This document shows positions 57,135 through 64,000 of a stretch of DNA of 64,000 nt, piece after piece. The notes below the pieces were generated by a model. The model made no database searches, was not told the origin of the DNA, and was given only the letters and a program-made list of their open reading frames with translations. Positions within the stretch are counted from its first letter, which is position 1. Each line of letters begins with the position of its first letter. The stretch is from Glycomyces albidus. Lineage in GTDB: Bacteria; Actinomycetota; Actinomycetes; Mycobacteriales; Micromonosporaceae. Where the stretch lies: contig NZ_WIAO01000009.1 of the NCBI RefSeq assembly GCF_009451885.1, forward strand, positions 104,169 through 168,168, read 5' to 3'. Made by a program: the position numbers and the translations under genes.

Positions 57135-58559
57135 ATGACGCAGATTTCGACCGCGCCCCCGCAGGCGCCGCCCGCTCCCGTGCTCTCCGGCGCGGGGCTG
57201 TTCGCCGTGCTCCTCGCCACCACGCTCTCCACTATGGATGCGTTCATCGTCAATGTCGCCCTGCCCTCGATCGGCGCCGAACTCGGGGCCGACCCGGCCG
57301 CCCTGGAACTGGTCGTCGCCGGGTACGCGACCTCGTACGCCGCGCTCATGGTCCTCGGCGGTCGGCTGGGCGACGCGCACGGCCGCCGCCGCATGATGGT
57401 CCTGGGCCTCATCGGGTTCGGCGCGGCCTCGCTGCTGTGCGGGCTCGCGGTCTCGCCGGCGATGCTCGTGGCCGCGCGCGTCGCGCAGGGCGCGGCCGCG
57501 GCCCTGCTGCTGCCGCAGGGCATGGCCACCATCCAGGCGACCACGTCGGGCCCGCAGCGGGCCCGCGCGATGGGCCTGTTCGGGGCGACCGTCGGGCTGG
57601 CGCTGGCATTCGGGCAGATCCTCGGGGGCCTGCTCGTGGCGGCCGACGTGGCCGGCACCGGCTGGCGGGCCGCGTTCCTCATCAACGTCCCGGTCGTGGC
57701 GGTAGCCGCGGTGCTGCTGGTGCGCAGCGTCCCCGACACCCGCTCGGAGCGGCCCGCGCCGCCCGACCCGCTCGGGGCCCTGCTGCTCGGCGCGGCGATG
57801 GTGCTGCTGCTCGCGCCGCTCACCGAGGGCCGGGCCGCGGGCTGGCCGGCCTGGTCGTGGATCTGCCTGGCGGCGTTCCCCGTCGCGGCCGGGGCGTTCC
57901 TGGCGACGCAGCGGCGGGCCGAGCGGTCGGGCCGTGTGCCGCTGCTGCCGCCCAGCCTCCTCGCGCTGCCGGGGATGCGCCGGGGCGTCCCGGTGATGAT
58001 GCTGTCGATGGCCGGTTTCAGCGGGTTCCTGTTCACCGCCGCGGTCTCGCTCCAGAACGGCCTCGGCCTGGGCCCGGTGGCCGCCGGGTGCGCCCTCGTG
58101 CCCTATGCGCTCGCGTTCTTCGCGAGCTCGACCCTCGGGCCGCGCCTCGCGCCGCGGCTCGGAGGACGCGCCGTCACGATCGGCATCGGCGTCCAGGTCG
58201 CCGGACTCGTCAGTCTGGTGTGGACGGTGGCGTCATCGTGGTCGACGGCCGCGCCCGCGACGACGGTGCTCTGGCTCGCGCCGTCGCTGGCCGTGGTGGG
58301 CTTCGGGCAGGGCATGCACCTGCCGGTGCTGTTCCGCGTGGTCCTGGCGGACGTGCCGCCGGAGCGGGCCGGCGTGGGCAGCGGCGCGATGGGCACGAGC
58401 CAGCAGATCGCGATGGCCTCCGGACTCGCGCTCCTCGGCGCGCTGTTCCTGCATCTCGAACCGGGCCTCGGCATCGGCGAGGCGTTCGCCTGGACGATCG
58501 CGGCCCAGACGCTCTCGGCGGCGGTCAACCTCGGGTTGAGCCTTCGCCTCCGAGACTGA
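57135..58559 (+). CDS. DHA2-family MFS efflux pump (3)
   Basis: This 474-residue protein has about 14 membrane helices with STMDAFIVNVALPSIGAEL in helix 1, GGRLGDAHGRRRMMV after helix 2, and GQILGGLLVAADVAGTGWRAAFLINVP as motif C. It should export lipophilic compounds. It is divergent from the MmyB-like regulator, an arrangement very common for inducible efflux in actinomycetes. The ATG has only a weak ribosome site. Its 3' end overlaps the convergent WYL gene by 35 bp. Confidence 0.92.
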   Translation: MTQISTAPPQAPPAPVLSGAGLFAVLLATTLSTMDAFIVNVALPSIGAELGADPAALELVVAGYATSYAALMVLGGRLGDAHGRRRMMVLGLIGFGAASLLCGLAVSPAMLVAARVAQGAAAALLLPQGMATIQATTSGPQRARAMGLFGATVGLALAFGQILGGLLVAADVAGTGWRAAFLINVPVVAVAAVLLVRSVPDTRSERPAPPDPLGALLLGAAMVLLLAPLTEGRAAGWPAWSWICLAAFPVAAGAFLATQRRAERSGRVPLLPPSLLALPGMRRGVPVMMLSMAGFSGFLFTAAVSLQNGLGLGPVAAGCALVPYALAFFASSTLGPRLAPRLGGRAVTIGIGVQVAGLVSLVWTVASSWSTAAPATTVLWLAPSLAVVGFGQGMHLPVLFRVVLADVPPERAGVGSGAMGTSQQIAMASGLALLGALFLHLEPGLGIGEAFAWTIAAQTLSAAVNLGLSLRLRD

Positions 58560-59526
58560 GGCCGCCGTAGCGGGCGGCGAGCGCGGTGGCCCGGTCGCGG
58601 AGCGCGGTTCGCAGCGCCTTCGGGGACAGCGCCTCCGCGTCCAGTTCGAGCTGCCACAGCGCCCACTCGGCATGGCGGGCATCTTGGAACGTCACCGCGA
58701 GCCGCAGCCAGCCGTCCGCGTCCGGTTCCTCGGCGCGGACGGCCAGCGCGGTGTCCAGCAGCTCCTCGCGCCGGGTGGGGTTCACGCGCACCAGGGCGGT
58801 GAGGTGGTCGCCGCCGGAGAGGAACTGCGCGGACCGGTCGCGCCAGATCCGCTCGAGGTCGACCCGGTTCGGCCGCTCGGCCGGTTCGGCGAGGGCTTCG
58901 GCGGCGAGCACTCGCGACAGCCGGTAGGTGCGGTCGGCCCCGGACCTCGTCGCGAGCAGGTAGGCGCGGTCCCTGACGGTGACCAGGCCGATCGGGTCCA
59001 CTGTGCGCCATTCCGGGTCCTGCCCGGTGGCGGCGTAGTTGATGCGGAGCCGCCGTCCGTCGAGGACGGCGCGGCGGACCTCGATCATCGTCTCGGCCGG
59101 TACGTCCTCGACGGCCTGCCGACGCGAGAGGAGATCGGTCTCGGGCTCGACGAGGAACCGCTGGGCCGCATCGTTCACGGTGGCCTGGTGGCGCTCGGGC
59201 AGCGCGTCGACGACCTTGCGCATGGCCGACGCGAGCGCGGCGCTCAGGCCGAAGACCTGTTCGCCGCGTTGCGATCCCGCGGTGAGCAGGGCGAGGGCCT
59301 CGTCGTGGTTGAGCCCGGTCAGCTCGGTGCGGAAGCCCGGCAGGAGCGCGAAGCCGCCGTTGCGGCCGCGTTCGGCGTACACCGGGACGCCGGCCGCGGA
59401 GAGGGCCTCGATGTCGCGCAGCACGGTGCGGGTCGAGACCTCCAACTCGGCCGCCAGCGCGTCCGCGGTCATCCGGCCGCGCTGGCGCAGGAGCAGCACC
59501 AGGGACACCAGACGATCGGCACGCAT
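58525..59526 (-). CDS. WYL domain transcriptional regulator (3)
   Basis: The 333-residue protein starts with a winged helix (RADRLVSLVLLLRQRGRMTADALAAELEVSTRTVLRDIEALSAAGVPVYAERGRNGGFALL). Its WYL domain has a degenerate signature, VTVRDRAYLLATRSGADRTYRLSRV, followed by a WCX-like end. Divergent from it, 105 bp away, is a RidA protein, with palindromic TCAGG repeats between. This makes the RidA gene the likely target, a frequent WYL/RidA pairing. The ATG fits the normal N-terminus of the family. Confidence 0.9.
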   Translation of the reverse strand: MRADRLVSLVLLLRQRGRMTADALAAELEVSTRTVLRDIEALSAAGVPVYAERGRNGGFALLPGFRTELTGLNHDEALALLTAGSQRGEQVFGLSAALASAMRKVVDALPERHQATVNDAAQRFLVEPETDLLSRRQAVEDVPAETMIEVRRAVLDGRRLRINYAATGQDPEWRTVDPIGLVTVRDRAYLLATRSGADRTYRLSRVLAAEALAEPAERPNRVDLERIWRDRSAQFLSGGDHLTALVRVNPTRREELLDTALAVRAEEPDADGWLRLAVTFQDARHAEWALWQLELDAEALSPKALRTALRDRATALAARYGGLSLGGEGSTRG

Positions 59527-59538
59527 GGCGGAAATCTA

Positions 59539-59552
59539 TCAGGAAAACCTGA
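59539..59552. promoter_or_regulatory. Operator-like palindrome TCAGG-N4-CCTGA
   Basis: TCAGG and CCTGA flank AAAA, 12 bp ahead of the WYL gene start. A further TTTCCTGACAGG half-site lies some 20 bp on towards the RidA gene. This probably binds the WYL regulator. Confidence 0.6.
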
Positions 59553-59631
59553 CCGAGGATGTCGTGATTTCCTGACAGGCTCGTGGACGCGGCGTCGACG
59601 ACGTCGTTTCAACGAACCGAATGGAACAGCA

Positions 59632-60033
59632 GTGGCAATCGAACGAACGGCAGTCAACCCGGTCACGTGGTCGGTGGAGATGGGCTTCAACCAGGGCGAA
59701 CTCGTCTCCGGGCAGACCCGGACCCTCTACTGCTCCGGGCAGACCGCGATGAGCGAGGACGGCAAGCCCGAGCACGAGGGCGACATGGCCGGCCAGCTCG
59801 CGCTGGCGCTCGCCAACCTGGAGGGCGTCCTCGCCGAGGCCGGCATGTCCCTGGCGGACCTGGTGCGGCTCAACGTCTACACCACCGACGTGGACCTGCT
59901 CTTCCAGCACTACGGCGTGCTCGCGGGCAAGCTCGGCGCCTCCGGCGCCGCACCGGCGACCACGATGCTCGGCGTGACCCGCCTGGCGATCCCGGGCCAG
60001 ATGGTCGAACTCGAAGGTACGGCAGTGGCGTGA
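59632..60033 (+). CDS. RidA/YjgF family protein (second copy)
   Basis: This 133-residue Rid-family protein has the recognisable stretches RTLYCSGQTAMSEDGKPEHEGDMAGQLALALANLEGVLAEAGMSLADLVRLNVYTTDVDLLFQHY and ATTMLGVTRLAIPGQMVELEGTAV. The Arg of LGVTRLAIPG sits where the catalytic Arg of imine-hydrolysing RidA proteins is found, so it is a better candidate for 2-aminoacrylate deaminase activity than the copy at 10642. The GTG start has GGAAC upstream. It is divergent from a WYL regulator and followed by a hairpin. Confidence 0.9.
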   Translation: MAIERTAVNPVTWSVEMGFNQGELVSGQTRTLYCSGQTAMSEDGKPEHEGDMAGQLALALANLEGVLAEAGMSLADLVRLNVYTTDVDLLFQHYGVLAGKLGASGAAPATTMLGVTRLAIPGQMVELEGTAVA

Positions 60034-60069
60034 TGCCGATCGGCTGACGGCGCAGCAAGGCACCGCACC

Positions 60070-60105
60070 GCAGGCGGGCCCGACTCGAAGAGCGGGCCTG
60101 CCTGC
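60070..60105. terminator. Hairpin between RidA and NACHT genes
   Basis: A 13-bp stem with one mismatch (GCAGGCGGGCCCG and its near complement) and a 10-nt loop lies between these convergent genes. Confidence 0.6.
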
Positions 60106-60167
60106 GATTCCCGCCCGGTTCCCGGAAGCGCTCAGAACGGAACTCCGGACGGATCTCCGGCAGGACC

Positions 60168-63100
60168 CTACTCGCGCGCAAGAAAGAGGACCTCCAGCGG
60201 CGCTCGGCCTGAAAGGCGGTCCTCGAGCAAGGACGCTCCATCTGCGACCATTCGGAATTCTTCAGCCTCTTCCGGAAAGTCGAGAAGCTCGGATTCGGCG
60301 GCGAGCACGAGCGCTGAGGTCCGGATCCTGATGAGCTCGGGACGAGAGGCGCGGACCTGGCGCGACAGGATCGGATGAGCCGTGCTCAGCAGTCGATCCG
60401 CAGCGACGGCGGCCCAGTCAGATGGTCCGACTGAGGATTTCAAGATCGTTCGAGCCTCACGGAGACCACGATCGAGCCTGCTCAACCCCTCCAGGTCGCG
60501 GTGACCGGTACCGAGTCGCGCGGCAGTAGACAGCGTGATGGCGAAGCGGGATACGATCGCCGCCGAAACATCATGGCTCGGCATGAATCCAGAACCCGAT
60601 CCTGCGCCGATATACGCCGCTTCCACTTCGGTGAGCGCCCTGTCCAGCGCCAGGCCCATCATCACCGACCTGATCGGCTTACGGTCGGCGACATCCAGGT
60701 GCAGCGGATCGAGAATATTGGTGACATCGGTGGGATCGACATCGCCATAGAAATCAACGAGCCCTGCCAGGAGCTGGCTGACCCGTTCCTGAATCCTCGG
60801 GTCCCTCTGTACTGAGAGTACTCGGATCCTTCCATTGAGCTCCCTCAACCTGCGAACCCTTCCGGCGAGCACCGAGTTCACGCGATTCCACTCCGAGCCG
60901 CAGATCACCCTGGCGATGGAGAGGAGGAGGTCCATTCGATCGCAGATGTCGCCGATCTGATCGAAATCGAGAGATCTCGCATCGGACAGGTGGCGGCCGA
61001 GTGCGACCGCCTCGGCCAGACAGAGGCCCACCACAAGCCTGCCCGCATCAGGCAGCAGCTCCGCTGCTTCGGTTTCTTCGATCGAGGCGATGGCTCGGGC
61101 CTGGTGAAGAAACGGCATGCGCTCCGGCGCTGCAGTCCCGCTGCCGGAAGCCTCCGGAAAACTGAGGACGGCATTGGCCGTCAGCTTGCGGAAGTGCTCC
61201 TTCGGTACCGCAGCGACTTCGTCGGCGGACGCGATTCGGAACCTCGACCCGCTCTCCTCGGCGGCCGCCTCGTTGAACCAGGCGACGAACCGCTCGGCCT
61301 CGCCCCGCCACATGCCCAGGGCCGGGCGGTCGGTGTCGGTGCTGAGGGAGTGCAGTCCATCGGGGAGCAAGATTCCGGTGTCCCTGCAGAACAACCAGTA
61401 CAGGTTCTCCGGGACCGGTTCCGAGCAGACCAGGGTGCCGTTCTCGAGGGCGACCAGCGTCCTGAAGTGACCGGTCGCCAGCGCCCGGGCGACGCGGAGG
61501 CGGTGTTCGGGGGTGGCGTCGTCGGCGAAGGCTTGTCGCCGGAACGCGTCGAGCCGCTCGCGGAGGTGTCGGTGGATCTGGCCGTGGTTGCGGATGCAGT
61601 CGAACGCCAGCGAGAGTGCGGCGCCGGAGTCGCGCTCGAGGCAGGCTTCGACGATCGCACTCGCATCGGTGTCCGTGACGTACAGCAGGATCGTCTCGCG
61701 CCACCAGGGGTTCTCGATCTCGCGGATCAACACCGAGACCAGCCCCTGCGAGCGAATGTGGACGGAGGCCAAATATTCGCAGAGGGTGTGGTGAGTGAAC
61801 GCGAAGAGGTCGCGTTCGCGTTCGATCAGCAGGCCGCTCGAATCGACGATGCTTTCGAGGAGGGCTTCCGCGGTGACTTCGGCGTCGATGCTCTGCAGCA
61901 TCCGGTCGAAGACCGCCACGACTTCTGCCCGGGGGAAGTCGCGGGTCTCGCCGAGCATCATCTCGTAGGCCAGCGCGGCGAGGATGCGCTGGCGGACGAC
62001 GCCGCTCGGCTTGACCTCCAGCTTCTTGGATTCCATACGGCGCCAGAGCATCACATCGCAGACCTGGTTATAGAGGTCGGCCCGTCCTGACGGCAGGGCC
62101 CGGCGTTCGCGGTGGACCAGGACCATCATCGTCAGCAGCAGCGGATTGACTGCGAGTTCTTGGAGTGCGGGGGCGCTGACGAGTTGGCCGAGCAGGTCTT
62201 CGGCCTCCTCCGAGGCGCGGCGGTCGATCTCGGGGCCGGTCTTGCCGGTGGCGAGCCGCTCCGACGCCAGGCACCAGGTGTGGACGAAGTGCCAGATCTG
62301 ACCGGTGGTCAGCGGCCGGACCTGGACGACCGTCGCCTGGGGGATGACGGCGGTCTGGTATCCGTGGGGCCGGGAGGTGATCACGAAGTCGTTGGCGGCG
62401 TGCTTGCTGATCTGCCGTTCGATCCACTCGGAGACGGCGGTGCGGTCGACCGTGCGGGCGACTTCGTCCAGGCCGTCGAGGAGGACGACGCAGTTCCCTT
62501 CGCGCAATTGGACTTCCCACCAGCCGTCGGGTTCGGCGACGGCGAGCCTGCCGACGGCTTCGCGGATCAGGCCGGCCAGATCCAGGTGCCGGTCGGTGGA
62601 GATCAGCTCGGCGAAGTCGCGCAAGGCCACCAGCACCGGTATGCGGCGGCGCTGCTCCTGCTTGGGAGCCTTCGCCACTCTGCTCGCGGTGTGGCGCAGC
62701 AGGGTGGTCTTGCCGCCGCCTGGGGCCCCGATGACGGCGAGGACGGTGGGCTCCTTGCGGTCGAGGAATTCGTGGATCGGGCGGCGCTCGCGACCGTCGT
62801 CGGGGGTGTGCGGAAGGATTCCGCCGGACCTCGCCGAGGGTGAGCCCGGAACGAGGCCGACGTCCACATAGACCGCATCGAGCTCGGGGATGTGGCTCGG
62901 GGTGTGGGCGAGGTCGCGGGCGTTGAGGTGGGCGTTCTCTTCGAGGACGTAGCGGCGGTAGTGGCGGGCGTAGCGGGAGACCCTGCGGCCCAGGGCGAGG
63001 TCCACGACATTGGCCACTTGTTCGAGGCGCCGGCGGATCGTCTGGTGGGCGACGGATATGACCATGGCTCCGAGAGCGACGACGGTTTCGAAGAGTATGA

Positions 63101-63212
63101 AGAGGACGACGGCGAGCCAGGGCTCGGCGAGGTTCTGCCGGATCAGGAGCCAGGCAGCGGGCACGCCGGCCAGGCCGAGGATCGAGACGACGACTCTTCC
63201 GACAACCGACAT
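60168..63212 (-). CDS. Membrane-anchored NACHT NTPase with degenerate FGE-like segment
   Basis: The 1014-residue protein has two N-terminal membrane helices (about residues 5-55) and then a NACHT STAND-type NTPase. Landmarks are Walker A GAPGGGKTTLL (from about residue 162), Walker B VVLLDGLDEV (about 242), VITSRPHGY as sensor, and FTHHTLCEYLAS as the winged-helix end. Residues about 600-670 (NLYWLFCRDTGILLPDG, PALGMWRGEAERFVAWFNEA, FRIASADEV) resemble a worn formylglycine-generating-enzyme fold. The last 300 residues are helical and use more A/T-ending codons than the rest. Bacterial NACHT proteins often act in phage defence or signalling; either is possible. No partner gene is adjacent. Confidence 0.82.
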   Translation of the reverse strand: MSVVGRVVVSILGLAGVPAAWLLIRQNLAEPWLAVVLFILFETVVALGAMVISVAHQTIRRRLEQVANVVDLALGRRVSRYARHYRRYVLEENAHLNARDLAHTPSHIPELDAVYVDVGLVPGSPSARSGGILPHTPDDGRERRPIHEFLDRKEPTVLAVIGAPGGGKTTLLRHTASRVAKAPKQEQRRRIPVLVALRDFAELISTDRHLDLAGLIREAVGRLAVAEPDGWWEVQLREGNCVVLLDGLDEVARTVDRTAVSEWIERQISKHAANDFVITSRPHGYQTAVIPQATVVQVRPLTTGQIWHFVHTWCLASERLATGKTGPEIDRRASEEAEDLLGQLVSAPALQELAVNPLLLTMMVLVHRERRALPSGRADLYNQVCDVMLWRRMESKKLEVKPSGVVRQRILAALAYEMMLGETRDFPRAEVVAVFDRMLQSIDAEVTAEALLESIVDSSGLLIERERDLFAFTHHTLCEYLASVHIRSQGLVSVLIREIENPWWRETILLYVTDTDASAIVEACLERDSGAALSLAFDCIRNHGQIHRHLRERLDAFRRQAFADDATPEHRLRVARALATGHFRTLVALENGTLVCSEPVPENLYWLFCRDTGILLPDGLHSLSTDTDRPALGMWRGEAERFVAWFNEAAAEESGSRFRIASADEVAAVPKEHFRKLTANAVLSFPEASGSGTAAPERMPFLHQARAIASIEETEAAELLPDAGRLVVGLCLAEAVALGRHLSDARSLDFDQIGDICDRMDLLLSIARVICGSEWNRVNSVLAGRVRRLRELNGRIRVLSVQRDPRIQERVSQLLAGLVDFYGDVDPTDVTNILDPLHLDVADRKPIRSVMMGLALDRALTEVEAAYIGAGSGSGFMPSHDVSAAIVSRFAITLSTAARLGTGHRDLEGLSRLDRGLREARTILKSSVGPSDWAAVAADRLLSTAHPILSRQVRASRPELIRIRTSALVLAAESELLDFPEEAEEFRMVADGASLLEDRLSGRAPLEVLFLARE

Positions 63213-63553
63213 CGGCCGACCCCTAAGTGCTCAGAAGACCGCGCGGAGGCATTCGGGCGTGATGCGGAGGCGCAGCCGAGGGATATCGAGCAGCGTACCG
63301 AAAGGCGGCGACAGAGCGGGGACTCGACAGCGAAGGGGCGGAGCCGGCTGAACACCGGGACGGCTCGGCCTGATCATGCCGGATGCGTTCCGCCGCAGGC
63401 CACTCGTCGGCCTGTGTCCCAGGGCGGCCCGGCCCCCGGGGACGGCGGCGGCGCTGTTGGCGACTTGTCGCCGCGGAAGTGCGCAGGTCCGCCGCCGCCG
63501 TCCCTTTGGGGGCTCCGCGGCCGAGCCGGTCGGGCGCGAAGCGGTTCAGGGGC
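63213..63553. other. 341-bp gap with a nested hairpin, no gene seen
   Basis: GGGACGGCGGCGGC (63439-63452) and its complement (63491-63504) enclose a second small hairpin, GGCGAC/GTCGCC (63459-63472). It may terminate the minus-strand gene at 63554. The remainder, next to the NACHT start, presumably holds that gene's promoter; I found no convincing reading frame. Confidence 0.5.
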
Positions 63554-63877
63554 TCAGGTGGTGTCGGGTTCGGCCATGAGGGCCAGGCACTGCTCCATGA
63601 GCCAGGGGCACCACTCGTCGCTTTCCCAGGCCGGGGACCATTCCGGGACGCCCTCGGGGTCGTCGTTGAAGCGGCAGCATTCGCGCGGGCCCGCGCCGTC
63701 GTCGACGTCGAGGAGGTAGTCGGTCACCGTCAGCGCCCGGCCCGGGTCGGAGCCGAGCCGGTAGAGGGTGAACACCGCCGGCCCGCGCCGGAAGTCGCCG
63801 AGGTAGCCGTCCACCCCGGGTTCGCCGTCTGAGCGGAGGTTGTACGGGTCATGGTCGGGCACGGTCGGGTCAGCCAT
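63554..63877 (-). CDS. Small hypothetical protein, 107 residues
   Basis: The soluble, acidic protein reads MADPTVPDHDPYNLRSDGEPGVDGYLGDF at its start. A strand-rich middle follows (PAVFTLYRLG, ALTVTDYLLDVDD), then a Trp/Cys-rich end (PRECCRFNDDPEGVPEWSPAWESDEWCPWLMEQCLALMAEP). Four cysteines in the last 40 residues might bind metal. No family is recognised. I chose the ATG at 63877 because coding bias stops there, although the frame remains open to the window edge. The ribosome site is weak. Confidence 0.68.
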   Translation of the reverse strand: MADPTVPDHDPYNLRSDGEPGVDGYLGDFRRGPAVFTLYRLGSDPGRALTVTDYLLDVDDGAGPRECCRFNDDPEGVPEWSPAWESDEWCPWLMEQCLALMAEPDTT

Positions 63878-64000
63878 CGCTGTCAGTCTGGGGTCGTACC
63901 GTTTGAAGCCACAGGCGGTACACCGGGCAGGACCTGACCTGAGCCATTGCTGGCCTCGGTCGAGTGCCTTCGTTCTGACCTGTCGGTCCTGCCCGTCCAT
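63878..64000. other. Window end with no gene seen
   Basis: The 123 bases before the window edge lack coding bias in all frames and show no clear structure. They probably hold the promoter of the small minus-strand gene or the end of an unseen neighbour. Confidence 0.4.

Noticed and set aside
63878..64000. N-terminal extension of the last minus-strand gene to the window edge
   Set aside because: The extra 41 codons are rich in A/T-ending and rare codons and carry no recognisable sequence, so the start at 63877 is preferred.
1..64000. tRNA, rRNA, insertion sequences or prophage
   Set aside because: I found no cloverleaf with a CCA-proximal arm, no conserved rRNA segment, and no transposase, integrase or phage structural genes in any frame. 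A covariance-model search would settle small RNAs.

Overview
This window reads as the chromosome of a high-GC actinomycete. GC content is very high, third codon positions are almost all G or C, GTG starts are frequent, and the gene set is typical: WYL regulators, an NB-ARC/TPR regulator, a DUF3558-like serine/threonine kinase, DHA2-type efflux pumps and several glycosidases. The exact genus cannot be fixed by eye. A Glycomyces-like organism is my guess, held with low confidence. I saw no rRNA, tRNA, CRISPR array, integrase or transposase.

Layout. 0-9 kb: the end of an ATP-grasp gene, an aminoglycoside-phosphotransferase-like kinase, a very large DUF4132 protein, a GH120 beta-xylosidase, and a FabH-like synthase facing a TetR regulator across a palindromic operator. 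9-15.5 kb: two tandem, homologous, four-cysteine secreted proteins, RidA and NTF2-like proteins, a membrane-anchored serine hydrolase and a LuxR-type two-component pair. 15.5-23.7 kb: a second DUF4132 giant, an MFS exporter, an array of tiny Trp-containing reading frames, and an HTH/NB-ARC/TPR regulator. 23.7-35.6 kb: a PfpI/MarR operon, a lipoprotein, WYL regulators, a short UvrA-like protein, a TetR/membrane pair, a secreted GH5-CBM13 glucanase and an efflux pump. 35.6-46 kb: a YbaB-like protein, an intracellular GH10 xylanase, an aldo/keto reductase, a deoxyribosyltransferase-Nudix fusion, an Hsp70-PASTA membrane protein, and a LacI-controlled ThuA/oxidoreductase operon. 46-64 kb: a Ser/Thr kinase with an FHA protein, a proline-rich TPR membrane protein, KptA, two more efflux pumps each with a divergent regulator, a transglutaminase, WYL/RidA, and a membrane NACHT protein.

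The most unusual locus is 19.05-23.68 kb. On the minus strand a 49-residue peptide with Trp exactly every nine residues is followed by five more miniature reading frames, several only seven codons long. Most of these have their own Shine-Dalgarno sequence, and four successive starts lie exactly 35 bp apart. A related 19-residue peptide gene starts one base after the stop of the neighbouring MFS exporter. The exporter and the array each carry the same upstream box of TTCCAAC direct repeats with a 10-bp period, and the array is divergent from a regulator that combines HTH, NB-ARC and TPR regions. I infer an uncharacterised micropeptide production, export and sensing system. No obvious peptide-modifying enzyme is adjacent.

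Two other themes are visible. First, plant-polysaccharide use: GH120 beta-xylosidase and GH10 xylanase without signal peptides, plus a secreted GH5-CBM13, with repressor-like boxes at the GH10 and GH5 promoters. Second, local one-component regulation, where repressors sit divergently or in operon with their targets over visible palindromes.
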